DNA from: Photobacterium lipolyticum
GTDB taxonomy: Bacteria > Pseudomonadota > Gammaproteobacteria > Enterobacterales > Vibrionaceae
NCBI RefSeq assembly: GCF_003026475.1
Contig: NZ_PYMC01000012.1
Location: 1 to 64,000, forward strand
DNA: 64,000 bases
Direction: 5' to 3'
This document shows positions 25,480-35,207 of the stretch, in pieces. Below the pieces are notes generated by a model. It made no database searches. It was not told where the DNA came from and saw nothing but the letters and a program-made list of their open reading frames with translations. How positions within the stretch are numbered: the first letter of the stretch is position 1; each line of letters begins with the position of its first letter. The translations under genes were made by a program, and so were the position numbers.

Positions 25480-26397
25480 ATGAAGATTTTTCTAACTGGT
25501 GGTACCGGAATGGTTGGGCGGAATATTTCTGCTCTAGCCGAACAAAAAGGGTACCAAGTATACGCGCCTGGTCGTAATGAGCTTGACTTATCTTCCATGT
25601 CAGCGGTGCAGAACTATCTATCTGAATTGCAGCCGGACATTGTCATACATTGTGCGGGCTTAGTTGGGGGCATTCAGGCAAACATTGCGGCTCCTTACGA
25701 TTTCTGTTTCCAGAACCTGCAGATGGGGATGAGTGTGATTCAGGCGGCATACGCAGCAGGTATTAAAAAGCTGATTAACCTAGGCAGCTCCTGTATGTAC
25801 CCACGTTTTGCAGAAAACCCACTGAAGGAAGAGCAAATCCTGACAGGGGAACTTGAGCCGACCAATGAAGGGTATGCTGTTGCCAAAGTCGCGGTTGCCC
25901 GTTTGGCAGATTATCTGTCCTCGCAATATGGTGTGGAATACAAGACATATATTCCTTGTAACTTATATGGATACTGGGATAAATTTGACCCGAAAAAATC
26001 CCATATGATCCCAGCGGTGATCCGCAAGCTGGATACGGCGGTGCGTGATGGTTGTGAAACGGTTGATATCTGGGGCGATGGCCTTGCTAGACGAGAATTT
26101 ATGTTTGCTGAGGACCTGGCGGCTTTTATCTTGTTCTCTCTGGATAAATTCAGCGAGGTACCGTCGAACATTAATGTCGGTCTGGGTACGGATTACTCCA
26201 TTAATGAGTTTTACGAAGCCATTGCAAAAGCGGTCAGATACGAAGGTCGTTTTGTTCATGATTTGTCTAAACCGGCAGGGATGAAGCAAAAACTGGTTGA
26301 TATTTCCAAGCAAACGCAATTAGGTTGGTCTCCGAAGACATCTCTGGAAGAAGGGATCAGGAAGACATATGAATTTTATTTAAAAGAGGTGTTGTGA
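25480..26397 (+). CDS. GDP-4-keto-6-deoxysugar epimerase/reductase (ColC-like; Fcl/WcaG family)
   Basis: A 305-residue NADPH-dependent SDR of the GMER family. The Rossmann motif is GGTGMVGRN, the family motif is LVGGIQAN, the Ser/Cys region is LGSSCMYP, the catalytic Tyr/Lys lie in YAVAKVA, and SHMIPAVIRKLD is also present. In isolation it could be GDP-L-fucose synthase. Because the next gene encodes a ColD-type 3-dehydratase, GDP-L-colitose synthase (C5 epimerase plus C4 reductase) is the more likely role. Its stop overlaps the next start (TGATG). Sequence alone does not decide between Fcl and ColC. Confidence 0.85.
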   Translation: MKIFLTGGTGMVGRNISALAEQKGYQVYAPGRNELDLSSMSAVQNYLSELQPDIVIHCAGLVGGIQANIAAPYDFCFQNLQMGMSVIQAAYAAGIKKLINLGSSCMYPRFAENPLKEEQILTGELEPTNEGYAVAKVAVARLADYLSSQYGVEYKTYIPCNLYGYWDKFDPKKSHMIPAVIRKLDTAVRDGCETVDIWGDGLARREFMFAEDLAAFILFSLDKFSEVPSNINVGLGTDYSINEFYEAIAKAVRYEGRFVHDLSKPAGMKQKLVDISKQTQLGWSPKTSLEEGIRKTYEFYLKEVL

Positions 26398-27563
26398 TGC
26401 TTCCTTTAGCGACAACTACATGGGATGAAAACGAATATCAGGCACTGCAGACAGTTATCAACAGTGGCATGTTCAGTATGGGAAAATACGTATCCCTGTT
26501 TGAGAAAGAGTTTGCGGACTATGTTGGCAGCAAATACTGTGTAATGGTTAACTCAGGTTCATCGGCTAACCTGCTGGCTGTGGCGGCGATGTTCTATCGC
26601 AAACAGCAGGCATTAAAGCCGGGAGATGAAGTGATTGTTCCGGCAGTGTCTTGGTCAACGACTTACTACCCACTGCATCAGTATGGGCTGAAGCTGAAAT
26701 TTGTCGATATAGACAAAGAGACGCTCAATTTGGACCTTGCTCAGCTGGAAACTGCGATCACAGAGAAAACCCGCGCGATTTTTGCGGTAAACCTACTGGG
26801 CAATCCTGTTAACTATCATGAGCTGAACCGCATGATTGAAGGCCGTGATATTGTTCTGTTGGAAGATAACTGTGAGTCTTTGGGGGCGACGCTTGATGGA
26901 AAACAAGCGGGTACGTTTGGCCTGATTGGCACTTACAGTTCGTTCTTTAGCCACCACATTTCAACAATGGAAGGTGGTATGGCGGTAACGGATGACGAAG
27001 AGCTTTATCACATCATGTTGTCAATTCGCTCGCATGGCTGGACTCGTAACCTGCCGGAAGAAAACCTGGTTTGCACTAAGAGTGACAACCCATTCGAAGA
27101 GTCTTTCCGTTTTGTATTGCCAGGTTATAACCTGCGTCCTTTAGACATGTCGGGTGCTCTAGGTATTGAGCAGCTTAAAAAGTTACCTGAGATAGTGAAA
27201 GGTCGACGTGACAATGCCGTGACTTTCCAGAAAGTGTTTACAGACATCGAAGGTTTAGAGGTTCAGAAAGAAGTAGGTGAAAGCAGCTGGTTCGGTTTTG
27301 CGCTTATAGTCAAGAATGGCAAGGTGAAACGTGATGAACTGGTGAAAGCGCTGACCGAGCATGGTGTGGATTGTCGTCCGATTGTGGCGGGTAACTTTGT
27401 ACGCAACGATGTCGTGAAGTACTTTGACTACGAGGTACATGGTGAGTTAGCAAATGGCGACAACATTACAGATTGTGGCTTGTTTATTGGTAACCACCAC
27501 TACGGTATCGAAAAAGAGTTACAGGAAGTGGCAGAGTTAATCAACTCAACTCTGAATGGTTAA
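26397..27563 (+). CDS. colD: GDP-4-keto-6-deoxymannose 3-dehydratase (ColD type)
   Basis: A PLP enzyme of the DegT/DnrJ/EryC1 fold that removes the 3-hydroxyl on the way to colitose. In sugar aminotransferases the active-site lysine binds PLP; here that position is the second His of FSHHISTMEGG (His187 from this ATG), as in E. coli ColD. Other matching segments are SSGSANLL-like VNSGSSANLL, VSWSTTYYPLHQYGL, LLEDNCESLGAT and VLPGYNLRPLDMSGALGIEQLKKLP. I choose the ATG at 26397 (one-base overlap with the previous stop) over a GTG at 26394. The His rules out a perosamine-type aminotransferase. Confidence 0.93.
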   Translation: MLPLATTTWDENEYQALQTVINSGMFSMGKYVSLFEKEFADYVGSKYCVMVNSGSSANLLAVAAMFYRKQQALKPGDEVIVPAVSWSTTYYPLHQYGLKLKFVDIDKETLNLDLAQLETAITEKTRAIFAVNLLGNPVNYHELNRMIEGRDIVLLEDNCESLGATLDGKQAGTFGLIGTYSSFFSHHISTMEGGMAVTDDEELYHIMLSIRSHGWTRNLPEENLVCTKSDNPFEESFRFVLPGYNLRPLDMSGALGIEQLKKLPEIVKGRRDNAVTFQKVFTDIEGLEVQKEVGESSWFGFALIVKNGKVKRDELVKALTEHGVDCRPIVAGNFVRNDVVKYFDYEVHGELANGDNITDCGLFIGNHHYGIEKELQEVAELINSTLNG

Positions 27564-27569
27564 TACAAT

Positions 27570-27596
27570 AAAGGCATGCTGTTAAAGCGTGCCTTT
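27570..27596 (+). promoter_or_regulatory. Stem-loop between colD and gmm
   Basis: AAAGGCATGC (27570-27579) pairs with GCGTGCCTTT (27587-27596) through one wobble around a TGTTAAA loop. It ends 7 bp before the gmm ATG. The T run is only three long, so it may be an attenuator or mRNA-stability element rather than a terminator. Confidence 0.5.
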
Positions 27597-27603
27597 AAAC
27601 ATT

Positions 27604-28065
27604 ATGTATATTGAAAAAGAAACATTTAAAACCATTATTCAAAGTACACCACTCGTATCAATTGATCTTATTATTCAAAACCTAAGCGGTCAGGTTTTAC
27701 TTGGCAAGCGTCTGAATAAGCCTGCACAGGGATTTTGGTTTGTACCGGGAGGTCGTATCTGCAAGAATGAGTCGATCGAAGATGCTTACACACGATTAGT
27801 GCTTAATGAATTAGGGGTTCAGGCACAGTTTAGTGATGCCAGGAGTTTTGGGACTTTTGAGCACTTCTATCAGGACAATGTATTTGATGAACCTTTTTCC
27901 ACTCATTATATTGTTCTTGGTTATGAGTTGGCTCTGAATATGGAGTTAAATGTTCTTCCAAAAGAGCAACATTCGGAATACAAATGGTTTTCCATTGAAG
28001 AGTTACTTGCATCCCCTGAGGTGCACAAGTATACGAAACAGTATTTTATTAACGGACACAAGTAA
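27604..28065 (+). CDS. gmm: GDP-mannose mannosyl hydrolase (Nudix)
   Basis: A 153-residue Nudix-fold enzyme that hydrolyses GDP-mannose or GDP-glucose to sugar plus GDP, typically encoded beside gmd and fcl. The GDP-mannose hydrolase pattern [21 protein letters not shown] is followed by a modified Nudix box ([18 protein letters not shown]), where the usual REXXEE is altered as in GMM enzymes. I start at the ATG at 27604; the GTG at 27589 lies inside the stem-loop. manC begins one base after its stop codon. Confidence 0.9.
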   Translation: MYIEKETFKTIIQSTPLVSIDLIIQNLSGQVLLGKRLNKPAQGFWFVPGGRICKNESIEDAYTRLVLNELGVQAQFSDARSFGTFEHFYQDNVFDEPFSTHYIVLGYELALNMELNVLPKEQHSEYKWFSIEELLASPEVHKYTKQYFINGHK

Positions 28066-28066
28066 A

Positions 28067-29473
28067 ATGATATTACCCGTAATAATGGCCGGTGGTTCGG
28101 GAAGCCGTTTGTGGCCTTTGTCCAGGACCCTATATCCTAAGCAGTTTTTGTCCCTTACCAGTAATAAAACCATGCTGCAGGAAACGGTTGGTAGACTAGA
28201 TAAACTGAAGCACACAGCGCCACTATTTATATGTAATGAAGAGCATCGTTTTATTGTTGCAGAACAATTGCGCCAGAAGTCTATGGAGCATGGAGGCATT
28301 ATTCTAGAGCCAAAAGGGAGAAACACTGCTCCGGCTATCGCCTTAGCGGCGTTGTATGCCGTAAAGCATGGTGAAGACCCAATGCTTTTGGTCTTGGCTG
28401 CGGACCATGTTATTCAAAATGAAGACGCGTTTATTAATTCTGTAAACAGTGCTATTGCACATGCAGAATTGGGAAAACTGGTAACCTTTGGTATTGTACC
28501 ATCTTCACCAGAAACAGGTTACGGGTATATTAAAAAAGGCAAGACTCTAGATAATACAGCAGCAAAAGTTGAAAAATTTGTAGAAAAGCCGAATTTAAAA
28601 CGCGCAAAGGAATACGTTGCTTCAGATGATTACCTGTGGAATAGCGGCATGTTTTTGTTCAAAGCCTCTCGTTATTTGGAAGAATTAGCTGAGCATCGTC
28701 CAGATATATTATCTGCATGCCAGCGAGCAATGGATGGCGCCCGTAGCGATCTGGAATTTATTCGAATCGGTGAAACTGAATTTGAGTCTTGTCCTGATGA
28801 TTCAATAGATTATGCCGTCATGGAAAAAACCTCGCAGGCGGTCGTTGTCCCAATGGATGCTAGCTGGAGCGATGTTGGCTCCTGGTCAGCTTTATGGGAA
28901 GTAAATGCAAAAGATGCTAAGGGAAATGCACTCCGGGGAGATGTGTTACTCGAAGATACAGAAGATAGCCTGATTTATTCACAGCATAAGCTGGTAGCTG
29001 CTGTCGGGGTTGAGAACTTGGTAATAGTGGAAACCAAAGATGCAGTTTTGGTTGCAGACAAAGAGCGTGTACAGGATGTTAAGGGAATTGTGTCCCAGCT
29101 TAAAAAGGCTAAACGTACTGAACATCTACAGCATCGCGAAGTATATCGACCGTGGGGAAGCCATGACGCGATTGCAGATGGCGAACGTTTTCACGTAAAG
29201 CGCGTGACGGTGAAGCCAGGAGAAAAGACAGCGACTCAGATACACTATAATCGTGCAGAGCATTGGATTGTTGTTTCAGGCACAGCTAAAGTGAAAAATG
29301 GTGATAAAGAATATCTAATTGGTGAGAATCAATCGACGTTTATCCCAATCGGAGTCGCGCATTCGATCGAAAATCCAGGTAAGGTTTCTTTGGATCTAAT
29401 AGAAGTTCGCTCAGGAGCTTACTTAGGAGAAGATGATGTAGTGCGTGTTGAAGGATACGGTATTGGATATTAA
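28067..29473 (+). CDS. manC: Mannose-1-phosphate guanylyltransferase / mannose-6-phosphate isomerase (type II)
   Basis: A bifunctional 468-residue enzyme that makes GDP-mannose. The N-terminal nucleotidyltransferase domain has [14 protein letters not shown] (residues 7-20) and the FVEKPN motif; the C-terminal cupin isomerase domain has [28 protein letters not shown] and HWIVVSGTA. The start at 28067 gives the family N-terminus [10 protein letters not shown]; the frame is open upstream only across gmm. With manA and manB in the same window the GDP-mannose route is complete. It is the last GC-richer gene before an abrupt AT-rich stretch. Confidence 0.95.
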   Translation: MILPVIMAGGSGSRLWPLSRTLYPKQFLSLTSNKTMLQETVGRLDKLKHTAPLFICNEEHRFIVAEQLRQKSMEHGGIILEPKGRNTAPAIALAALYAVKHGEDPMLLVLAADHVIQNEDAFINSVNSAIAHAELGKLVTFGIVPSSPETGYGYIKKGKTLDNTAAKVEKFVEKPNLKRAKEYVASDDYLWNSGMFLFKASRYLEELAEHRPDILSACQRAMDGARSDLEFIRIGETEFESCPDDSIDYAVMEKTSQAVVVPMDASWSDVGSWSALWEVNAKDAKGNALRGDVLLEDTEDSLIYSQHKLVAAVGVENLVIVETKDAVLVADKERVQDVKGIVSQLKKAKRTEHLQHREVYRPWGSHDAIADGERFHVKRVTVKPGEKTATQIHYNRAEHWIVVSGTAKVKNGDKEYLIGENQSTFIPIGVAHSIENPGKVSLDLIEVRSGAYLGEDDVVRVEGYGIGY

Positions 29474-29554
29474 ATAGTTATTACTCGACTTAGTCACATC
29501 TTTGTATAGAAATAAAGTAGCAGCTAACTTTGCATATGTTATAGCATGAAAATG

Positions 29555-29587
29555 AAAGATAGTGAAATATTATTGAGCTATCTTTCT
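29555..29587 (+). terminator. Hairpin after manC
   Basis: AAAGATAG (29555-29562) pairs with CTATCTTT (29578-29585) over an AT-rich loop. A weak terminator or attenuator. The rest of 29474-29687 is AT-rich and non-coding. Confidence 0.4.
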
Positions 29588-29687
29588 GTTATATAATATC
29601 TATTGAAAATTAACTTATCTACTATCGTTGACTATAAAAAGGTTTCCTTTTTTTATCGGAAGCTATTTATTTAAGGGAGGAAACTAA

Positions 29688-30701
29688 TTGAAGCTCGAAG
29701 GTAAAAAAGTAATTCTAGTATTAGGTGGGTTAGATACATCTGGTGGGATGTTTAACTATTTGAAAGCATGGATTAATGAGCACAATGAAAATGGAGCAGA
29801 CGTTGGAGTATGCGCTATACCAGAAGTGCTTGAAAAATTAGATGATGTAGATAGAAAAATTGCTCTACCTTATCATGAAAATGAAGATTTAAAAAAAATA
29901 TATTTGTCTCTTATAAATGGTACATATGCGGATAAACTAAACGACATTAGAAAAGAAGTAGAAAAAATTGACGTAGATTTTTTACATTTTGTTGATGAGA
30001 CAATTTTCTATCCTTATTTGAAGAAAATAGCAAAATCAATACCTCATGTAATAACTGTTCATGATCCAATATATCACCCAGGTCAATTTAAAAAAATCAC
30101 TACAAGAATATTATGTCTTGTTTCAAGGTTGTCATACTTTACAAGCAGAAAGCTAACAATACATTTACATAGCAAAAGGAATATATTCCCATCGATACTC
30201 TTTTTCTATAAAAGAAAGGTACATCATCATCACCCTTTACCTAAGAGAATATTTAATAGTGATGTGATAACTAATCGCAATCCAATAATTGCTTTTATGG
30301 GAAGAATTGAAAAATATAAAGGGATCGATCTTTTCATTGATTCGATAAAATTCTTTGAAGATACTTATAAAAAAGAAATTGAGGTTATGATAATTGGTAA
30401 TGGTAACTTTAATAAACAATCTCTTAATAAAATATCGTATCCAGTAAAGATAGAAAATAGGTTTGTAGAAGATATAGAGTTTCATAAATTTATGTCTCAA
30501 ATAGATGTTTTAGTTCTGCCGTATTTATCAGCAACGCAAAGTGGTGTGGGTTATTTAGCAAAATCTTATAATAAAAAAATCATATGCACTAATGTCGGAA
30601 ATTTGCCGGACTTAATTGAGAATGAATCTCAAGGATATGTTGTAAACAAAACTAAAGAATCAATAGCGAAAGCAATTAATGAAATCATTAAGTATAATTG
30701 A
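29688..30701 (+). CDS. GT4-type glycosyltransferase
   Basis: A 337-residue GT-B fold transferase predicted to add one sugar to the lipid-linked repeat unit on the cytoplasmic face. The N-terminal domain has VLGGLDTSGGMFNYLKAW; the C-terminal nucleotide-binding domain has IAFMGRIEKYKGIDLFIDSI (about residues 202-221) and SATQSGVGYLAKSY in place of the usual EX7E loop. The start is a TTG: a strong GGGAGG lies 8 bp upstream and no better ATG is available. The sequence is AT-rich. Its 3' end overlaps the next gene by 23 bp. Donor and acceptor are unknown. Confidence 0.85.
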   Translation: MKLEGKKVILVLGGLDTSGGMFNYLKAWINEHNENGADVGVCAIPEVLEKLDDVDRKIALPYHENEDLKKIYLSLINGTYADKLNDIRKEVEKIDVDFLHFVDETIFYPYLKKIAKSIPHVITVHDPIYHPGQFKKITTRILCLVSRLSYFTSRKLTIHLHSKRNIFPSILFFYKRKVHHHHPLPKRIFNSDVITNRNPIIAFMGRIEKYKGIDLFIDSIKFFEDTYKKEIEVMIIGNGNFNKQSLNKISYPVKIENRFVEDIEFHKFMSQIDVLVLPYLSATQSGVGYLAKSYNKKIICTNVGNLPDLIENESQGYVVNKTKESIAKAINEIIKYN

Positions 30702-31848
30702 AATAGTCAAGAGCGCTCTTTTTATAGGAGTGTTGGTTACAACATTTAATAGTGCTATACCACACTTAGCAATGGCTTTGTTTTTATTGCTTTTGACTTT
30801 ATTGAATAGAGATATAAACAAAAAAGTTAGCTTTTTATACTTAATCCCATTAATGATTTTTTTTATTTCACTAATTAATACGTTAATTTATTTGAATATC
30901 AACGTTGATGCTAATTCAACTATGATGATCTTTAGGGCTAGAAAGTATTTTTTTGAACTAATAGTTTCTTATTCTATAATATTTTTTTGTTTAAATACCA
31001 ATGAGGAAAAAGTTCTCAAACTAATTTACAATGCTATCGTTATAAGTGTTGTTGTTGGTGTGGCTGAATTTATTGCAGATCCTACAGAGAGACCTTCAAT
31101 GTTGTTTCTTGAACCTAGTTCAGCTGGGTATTTTATTGGTACATTTATCTTTCTTGTTTTTTATCAAAACAAATTCACAGTTAGAGCCTTGTTCATCACC
31201 TCTTTAGTATTGCTAAGGTCTAAGAGTATGATTTTTTCAATGTTTGTGGCTTTTGTTGTTCATAAGTTTGATATTAAGAAGTACATCTTAGTCTTGTTTC
31301 TTATTACTATTTCTGGAGGAGCAATACATGAGTATTTAATGGATAATAGTGGCCAGTACTTCGGGTTTGTTCATTTAGTTGAAACATTATACAGGTATGG
31401 GATTGATGGATTTAGCGCATCACATGGTATATATAATACATATTTGACTAGGCTTTCAGGTATACTTCTGGGGGTTGATACATTAATTGATAAGCCATTT
31501 GGTATTGGTTTTGGCAGTTTTCATGAGATTTATGCAAGCAAGCTATTTAACTATTTTACAATTAGCGATATTGGAGATGAGGTTTTAACAACATTTACAA
31601 ATGGTGGAATGGTTACACCTAAATCAAACTTGATTGAGCAATTTCTTAATGCTGGGATTCTAGGTTGTGCATTTTTTATATTTTATCTTAAGTCAATTAT
31701 GAAAGGTAAGGATGTTTTTTTTAGGACATCCGTCATTTGCTTTGTAATTTTGTCACTGGTTACTGAACTAAATAATTTCTACCTATATATGCTGTTGTTA
31801 GCATACTTCTCAAAAGGAAATAGCTTTGATAAAAGAAAATCTGTTTAA
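30679..31848 (+). CDS. wzy: Wzy-type polysaccharide polymerase
   Basis: A 389-residue integral membrane protein with about ten hydrophobic segments and a large periplasmic loop (about residues 205-290, containing YGIDGFSASHGIYNTYL). This layout fits O-antigen/capsule polymerases, which have little sequence conservation. It is the only polymerase candidate in the locus, and the Wzx candidate lies four genes downstream. The call rests on topology and context, not on a specific motif. It is AT-rich and overlaps both neighbours (23 bp each). Confidence 0.75.
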   Translation: MKSLSIIEIVKSALFIGVLVTTFNSAIPHLAMALFLLLLTLLNRDINKKVSFLYLIPLMIFFISLINTLIYLNINVDANSTMMIFRARKYFFELIVSYSIIFFCLNTNEEKVLKLIYNAIVISVVVGVAEFIADPTERPSMLFLEPSSAGYFIGTFIFLVFYQNKFTVRALFITSLVLLRSKSMIFSMFVAFVVHKFDIKKYILVLFLITISGGAIHEYLMDNSGQYFGFVHLVETLYRYGIDGFSASHGIYNTYLTRLSGILLGVDTLIDKPFGIGFGSFHEIYASKLFNYFTISDIGDEVLTTFTNGGMVTPKSNLIEQFLNAGILGCAFFIFYLKSIMKGKDVFFRTSVICFVILSLVTELNNFYLYMLLLAYFSKGNSFDKRKSV

Positions 31849-32788
31849 AATGCTAACATTATTCAAGCAAGACGATTATTGGCATGGTAAACAGAAAGAA
31901 GGCCAATTCTATGATGTTCATAGCTTAAAAGGTTATTATAATGATCTAACAAAAAAAGTACTGACAGAATCTCATTACTCAATTGAGGAGATTGTTCCGA
32001 AAGTTAAGGTTGGAAGTGAGAGTTTTTTTCACCCAGTAACAGTATGTCAAGTGGGGTTAGGTGCCTATGATTTATATCTCAAAAAACAATCTGATATACA
32101 TAAAAAACAGGTTAAGAGTTGTGTAAACTGGCTAATTGAAAATTCCAAAACTAACTCTGAAAAAACAATGATGTATTGGACAGTTCCGTATAACTTTAAA
32201 CTATTTAATATGCAGAAAGATTTTGTTTCTGGCTTAATTCAAGGTCAAGCAATTTCACTCTTAGTCAGAGCCTATGAACTTTTCAAAGATGAGAGATATT
32301 TTAATGCTTCGTATAATGCTCTGGAAAAAATGATCCAGCCTGTTAGTGAAGACGGATGTCGTTTAGATGGAACTTATTTATATGAGGAGTATCCAAATAA
32401 GGGAGAAAAAAATTTAGTATTAAATGGTGCGATATCTGCGTTTTGGGGAGTCTATGATCTATATATTTACACAAAAGATTCAAGAATTTTAGATTTGAAA
32501 AATAAGAGTCAAAAAGACCTAGTTGATTCTATATTTCAGTACGATGCAGGTTACTATAGTCGTTATTGTTTAAAGAAAAATAAATTTTATTATACTAATA
32601 TAGCAAGTCCCTATTATCATAAGGAACATATAGAGCAACTGAAAGTTCTAATCAAAATGACAAATAATAAGGATTTGATTTTAACACTAAGTAATTTTGA
32701 AAAATATAACAATCTTATTTCATTAAATATAGCCAAGATTAATAAGGGGATTTGTTTAATTATGCAAAAAATCATGAGGGTTAGATAA
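31826..32788 (+). CDS. Predicted glucuronyl C5-epimerase family protein
   Basis: A 320-residue protein resembling the C-terminal catalytic domain of heparan-sulfate D-glucuronyl C5-epimerase, which inverts glucuronic to iduronic acid within a polymer. The match rests on YLYEEYP (about residues 184-190) and VLNGAISAFWGVYDLY (about 198-214), equivalent to the EEYP and VLNG...GLYDL motifs of that family, plus an alpha-helical toroid pattern. No signal peptide is evident. The start is TTG with AAGGA upstream; an ATG at 31850 is the alternative. The locus also encodes Ugd, which supplies UDP-glucuronate. Substrate and activity are inferred. Confidence 0.7.
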   Translation: MIKENLFKMLTLFKQDDYWHGKQKEGQFYDVHSLKGYYNDLTKKVLTESHYSIEEIVPKVKVGSESFFHPVTVCQVGLGAYDLYLKKQSDIHKKQVKSCVNWLIENSKTNSEKTMMYWTVPYNFKLFNMQKDFVSGLIQGQAISLLVRAYELFKDERYFNASYNALEKMIQPVSEDGCRLDGTYLYEEYPNKGEKNLVLNGAISAFWGVYDLYIYTKDSRILDLKNKSQKDLVDSIFQYDAGYYSRYCLKKNKFYYTNIASPYYHKEHIEQLKVLIKMTNNKDLILTLSNFEKYNNLISLNIAKINKGICLIMQKIMRVR

Positions 32789-33771
32789 TGAGAATTTTAG
32801 TTATATCCAATCAGCTTTCAAATAAAAATAATAGTGTTGTCAATCCAGTTGTTAAAAATATAAATAAAAAGCTATCTCAAAAAGGTCTTTCTATAGAAGA
32901 GTATTGTGTTGATGTTCAAAATGGGCTTGTTACTGCTTATATCAAGCTCTTTGTTTTTCTTCTTTTACTAAAGTTTAAAAATAGATATGACATTTACCAT
33001 GTTCATTTTGGAGGCATTCAGGGATTAATAACAGCCGCATTACATAGAAAAAAGACGGTTATTTCATTTCATGGTACCGACCTACATGGTGGGAGTCCAT
33101 TAGGTTTTGCTCAGAAGCTAAAAAGTCGAATTATTAGAGCATCTTCATTAGCTTCAGTATACTTGTGTAATCGATGTACAGTAGTTTCAAAGAATTTGAT
33201 TGATTTTATACCTGATAGTATGTGTGGAAAGATAAATGTTATTCCTACAGGTGTAAATGAGGAAAACTTCAGCCCGATTAGCAAAGAAGTAGCGCGAAAG
33301 TCACTCAACATTGATAGCGACACAACATATTTTTTGTTTTCTGATATTAGCAACTCAACAGTAAAGAGAGTAGATATTGCTGAGAAGTCTATTGAACTGT
33401 TTAGAGACAGTGGTACCAATGCTAAATTATTGAAAATGAGCCAGGTGCCGTATGATCGTGTTCCATTATATTTGTATGCATCAGATTATTTACTTATTAC
33501 ATCAGACAAAGAAGGCTCGCCTAACATTGTGAAGGAAGCGTTATTTTGTGGATTGAGTGTGATTTCAACAAATGTCGGGGATGTAAAAGAGTATGTTGAC
33601 TATACAGGAAATGGATTAATACTAAAGTCAAATGACCCTAAGGAAATCGCTGGTCAAATCTCTCAATTATGTCTTAATGGGCCATCAAAAAGTATGAAAT
33701 ATGACAAGAATATTTTATCTCTAGATTATATAGCGGATAAGTACATGGGGATTTATGAAAAACTTAAGTAA
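32788..33771 (+). CDS. GT4-type glycosyltransferase
   Basis: A 327-residue GT-B fold transferase. The N-terminal half holds YDIYHVHFGGIQGLITAALHRKKTVISFHGTDLHG, here noted by its HFGG and HGTD elements. The C-terminal half has the EX7E-type loop EGSPNIVKEAL (about residues 245-255), the GT4 hallmark. GAGGG lies upstream of the ATG, which overlaps the preceding stop by one base. Predicted to transfer one residue of the capsule repeat; sugar unknown. Confidence 0.88.
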   Translation: MRILVISNQLSNKNNSVVNPVVKNINKKLSQKGLSIEEYCVDVQNGLVTAYIKLFVFLLLLKFKNRYDIYHVHFGGIQGLITAALHRKKTVISFHGTDLHGGSPLGFAQKLKSRIIRASSLASVYLCNRCTVVSKNLIDFIPDSMCGKINVIPTGVNEENFSPISKEVARKSLNIDSDTTYFLFSDISNSTVKRVDIAEKSIELFRDSGTNAKLLKMSQVPYDRVPLYLYASDYLLITSDKEGSPNIVKEALFCGLSVISTNVGDVKEYVDYTGNGLILKSNDPKEIAGQISQLCLNGPSKSMKYDKNILSLDYIADKYMGIYEKLK

Positions 33772-34900
33772 ATTGGTTTGTTTAAGTCTAACTTATAACG
33801 CTAATGGTCATTCCAAGGATTATGTTGATAGTTTCGCCAATAGCCTTCAAAAAGATTACGAGATTGATATTTTATGTTTTGGTAAGCCGAAAGAAGATAA
33901 TGATTTTATAAAATATTGTGAGGGTGATGCTGCACATCTAGATTATGTTCCAAACCAAATTTTGTCAACACATAGAAAGATTATTAGAAGGTTTTTTGCT
34001 TCCCTTAGATTATATGGAGAGTTTTTTTTATTAAAGAAATTAAGAAGTGAAAGGCTTTACTTTCTAGATTATGAATATCTTTCATTAGCTCTATTGTTAA
34101 AGTTTGTCCTAAAAGACAAAAAAAAATATATTTTGTTGCATTCTGTTAGTGACGTCGATGGTGGGAGCAAGGGACTCTACAAAAAATTGTTTTTTAGAAT
34201 GATTTCTGGCATTAATAATGTTGAATTTATTGTTAATGGTGAAAAGTCTCTCGAAATTATAAGGAATAGGACTAGTAATAAAGTTTCACTAATCCAATAT
34301 CCAACAGAGCTGAAAGTAACTAGAGTTAAAAAGGATGAAGCAAAAGTTAGTTTGAGATTAAAGAAAAAGTTAGTAATATCTTTAATTGGAATGATTAGAA
34401 AGGATAAGAATTATTCTAAAGCCATAGAGGCATTTGCTAAAAGTAATCTATGTAATGATGACAATTGTCAATTGGTTATTGCTGGATACCCATCAAATGT
34501 AAAAGAAGATGAGATTAATTACCTACTAAATGCAAATGGTGTAAGAAACTATACTTTTATTCCTCGATATTTGACTGAAGACGAACTTAATATTTGCTTT
34601 TCAGCTAGTGACTATTTATTAGTTCCATACGGTGATGGTGGCACATCACAAAGTGGTCCACTATCTCAAGCAAGGCTGTATCATCTTCCTGCAATTGTTC
34701 AGGCAAACGGTGAAATTGGAGACTATGTAAGTAGAGAGAATGTTGGGTTCACTTTTGAGTCTTTTCCAGAACTAACGGAGCTTTTAAACGGATTAAACTG
34801 TAGAACTGATGATTTTGATTTTAGTACGGTTAATAACAAATACTCTTGGAGTCAAGCTAGGATAAGCTATTTAAATATATTTTCATCAGGACCATTTTAG
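33755..34900 (+). CDS. GT4-like glycosyltransferase
   Basis: A 381-residue GT-B-like transferase. The C-terminal domain has LVISLIGMIRKDKNYSKAIEAF (about residues 205-226) and a loop YGDGGTSQSGPLSQARLY that replaces the EX7E motif. This resembles the group of GT4-like enzymes that recruit to the membrane without a strict EX7E. It overlaps the previous gene by 17 bp. AT-rich; donor and linkage unknown. Confidence 0.78.
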   Translation: MKNLSKLVCLSLTYNANGHSKDYVDSFANSLQKDYEIDILCFGKPKEDNDFIKYCEGDAAHLDYVPNQILSTHRKIIRRFFASLRLYGEFFLLKKLRSERLYFLDYEYLSLALLLKFVLKDKKKYILLHSVSDVDGGSKGLYKKLFFRMISGINNVEFIVNGEKSLEIIRNRTSNKVSLIQYPTELKVTRVKKDEAKVSLRLKKKLVISLIGMIRKDKNYSKAIEAFAKSNLCNDDNCQLVIAGYPSNVKEDEINYLLNANGVRNYTFIPRYLTEDELNICFSASDYLLVPYGDGGTSQSGPLSQARLYHLPAIVQANGEIGDYVSRENVGFTFESFPELTELLNGLNCRTDDFDFSTVNNKYSWSQARISYLNIFSSGPF

Positions 34901-35207
34901 TATGAACACTAGATTTAATTTGAGTTTTTTGGTCAGTTTCTAAATGTGGATTGTACTTCACTTAGTTTGATGTCTCTTTGGAAAAGTAAATTTTATATTT
35001 TCATTGACTACAATTATTATTGATATAATCTCCGTAGTGAAAATTAACATGACAATATTTACAAAACACCTATAAGCAAATATTAAATCTATTTAACGAT
35101 CTTTCGGCTATATATGTGAGACTGAATTTAGATGTATTAAAATGTGTATAATGACATTTATAATTCAAATATATAGGATGATATATACTGCTTAATTGGT
35201 GAATTAT
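34901..35207 (+). other. AT-rich intergenic region with weak promoter-like sequence
   Basis: No gene or repeat-family member is seen. A TATAAT box at 35024-35029 has TTGACT upstream, but the spacing of about 14 bp is too short for a standard sigma-70 promoter, so an internal promoter is possible only. The gap breaks an otherwise overlapping gene string. Confidence 0.3.

Noticed and set aside
24371-27563. Fucose or perosamine pathway
   Set aside because: The aminotransferase-fold protein has His in place of the PLP lysine, so it is a ColD-type dehydratase rather than a perosamine synthase, and this makes fucose the less likely end product.
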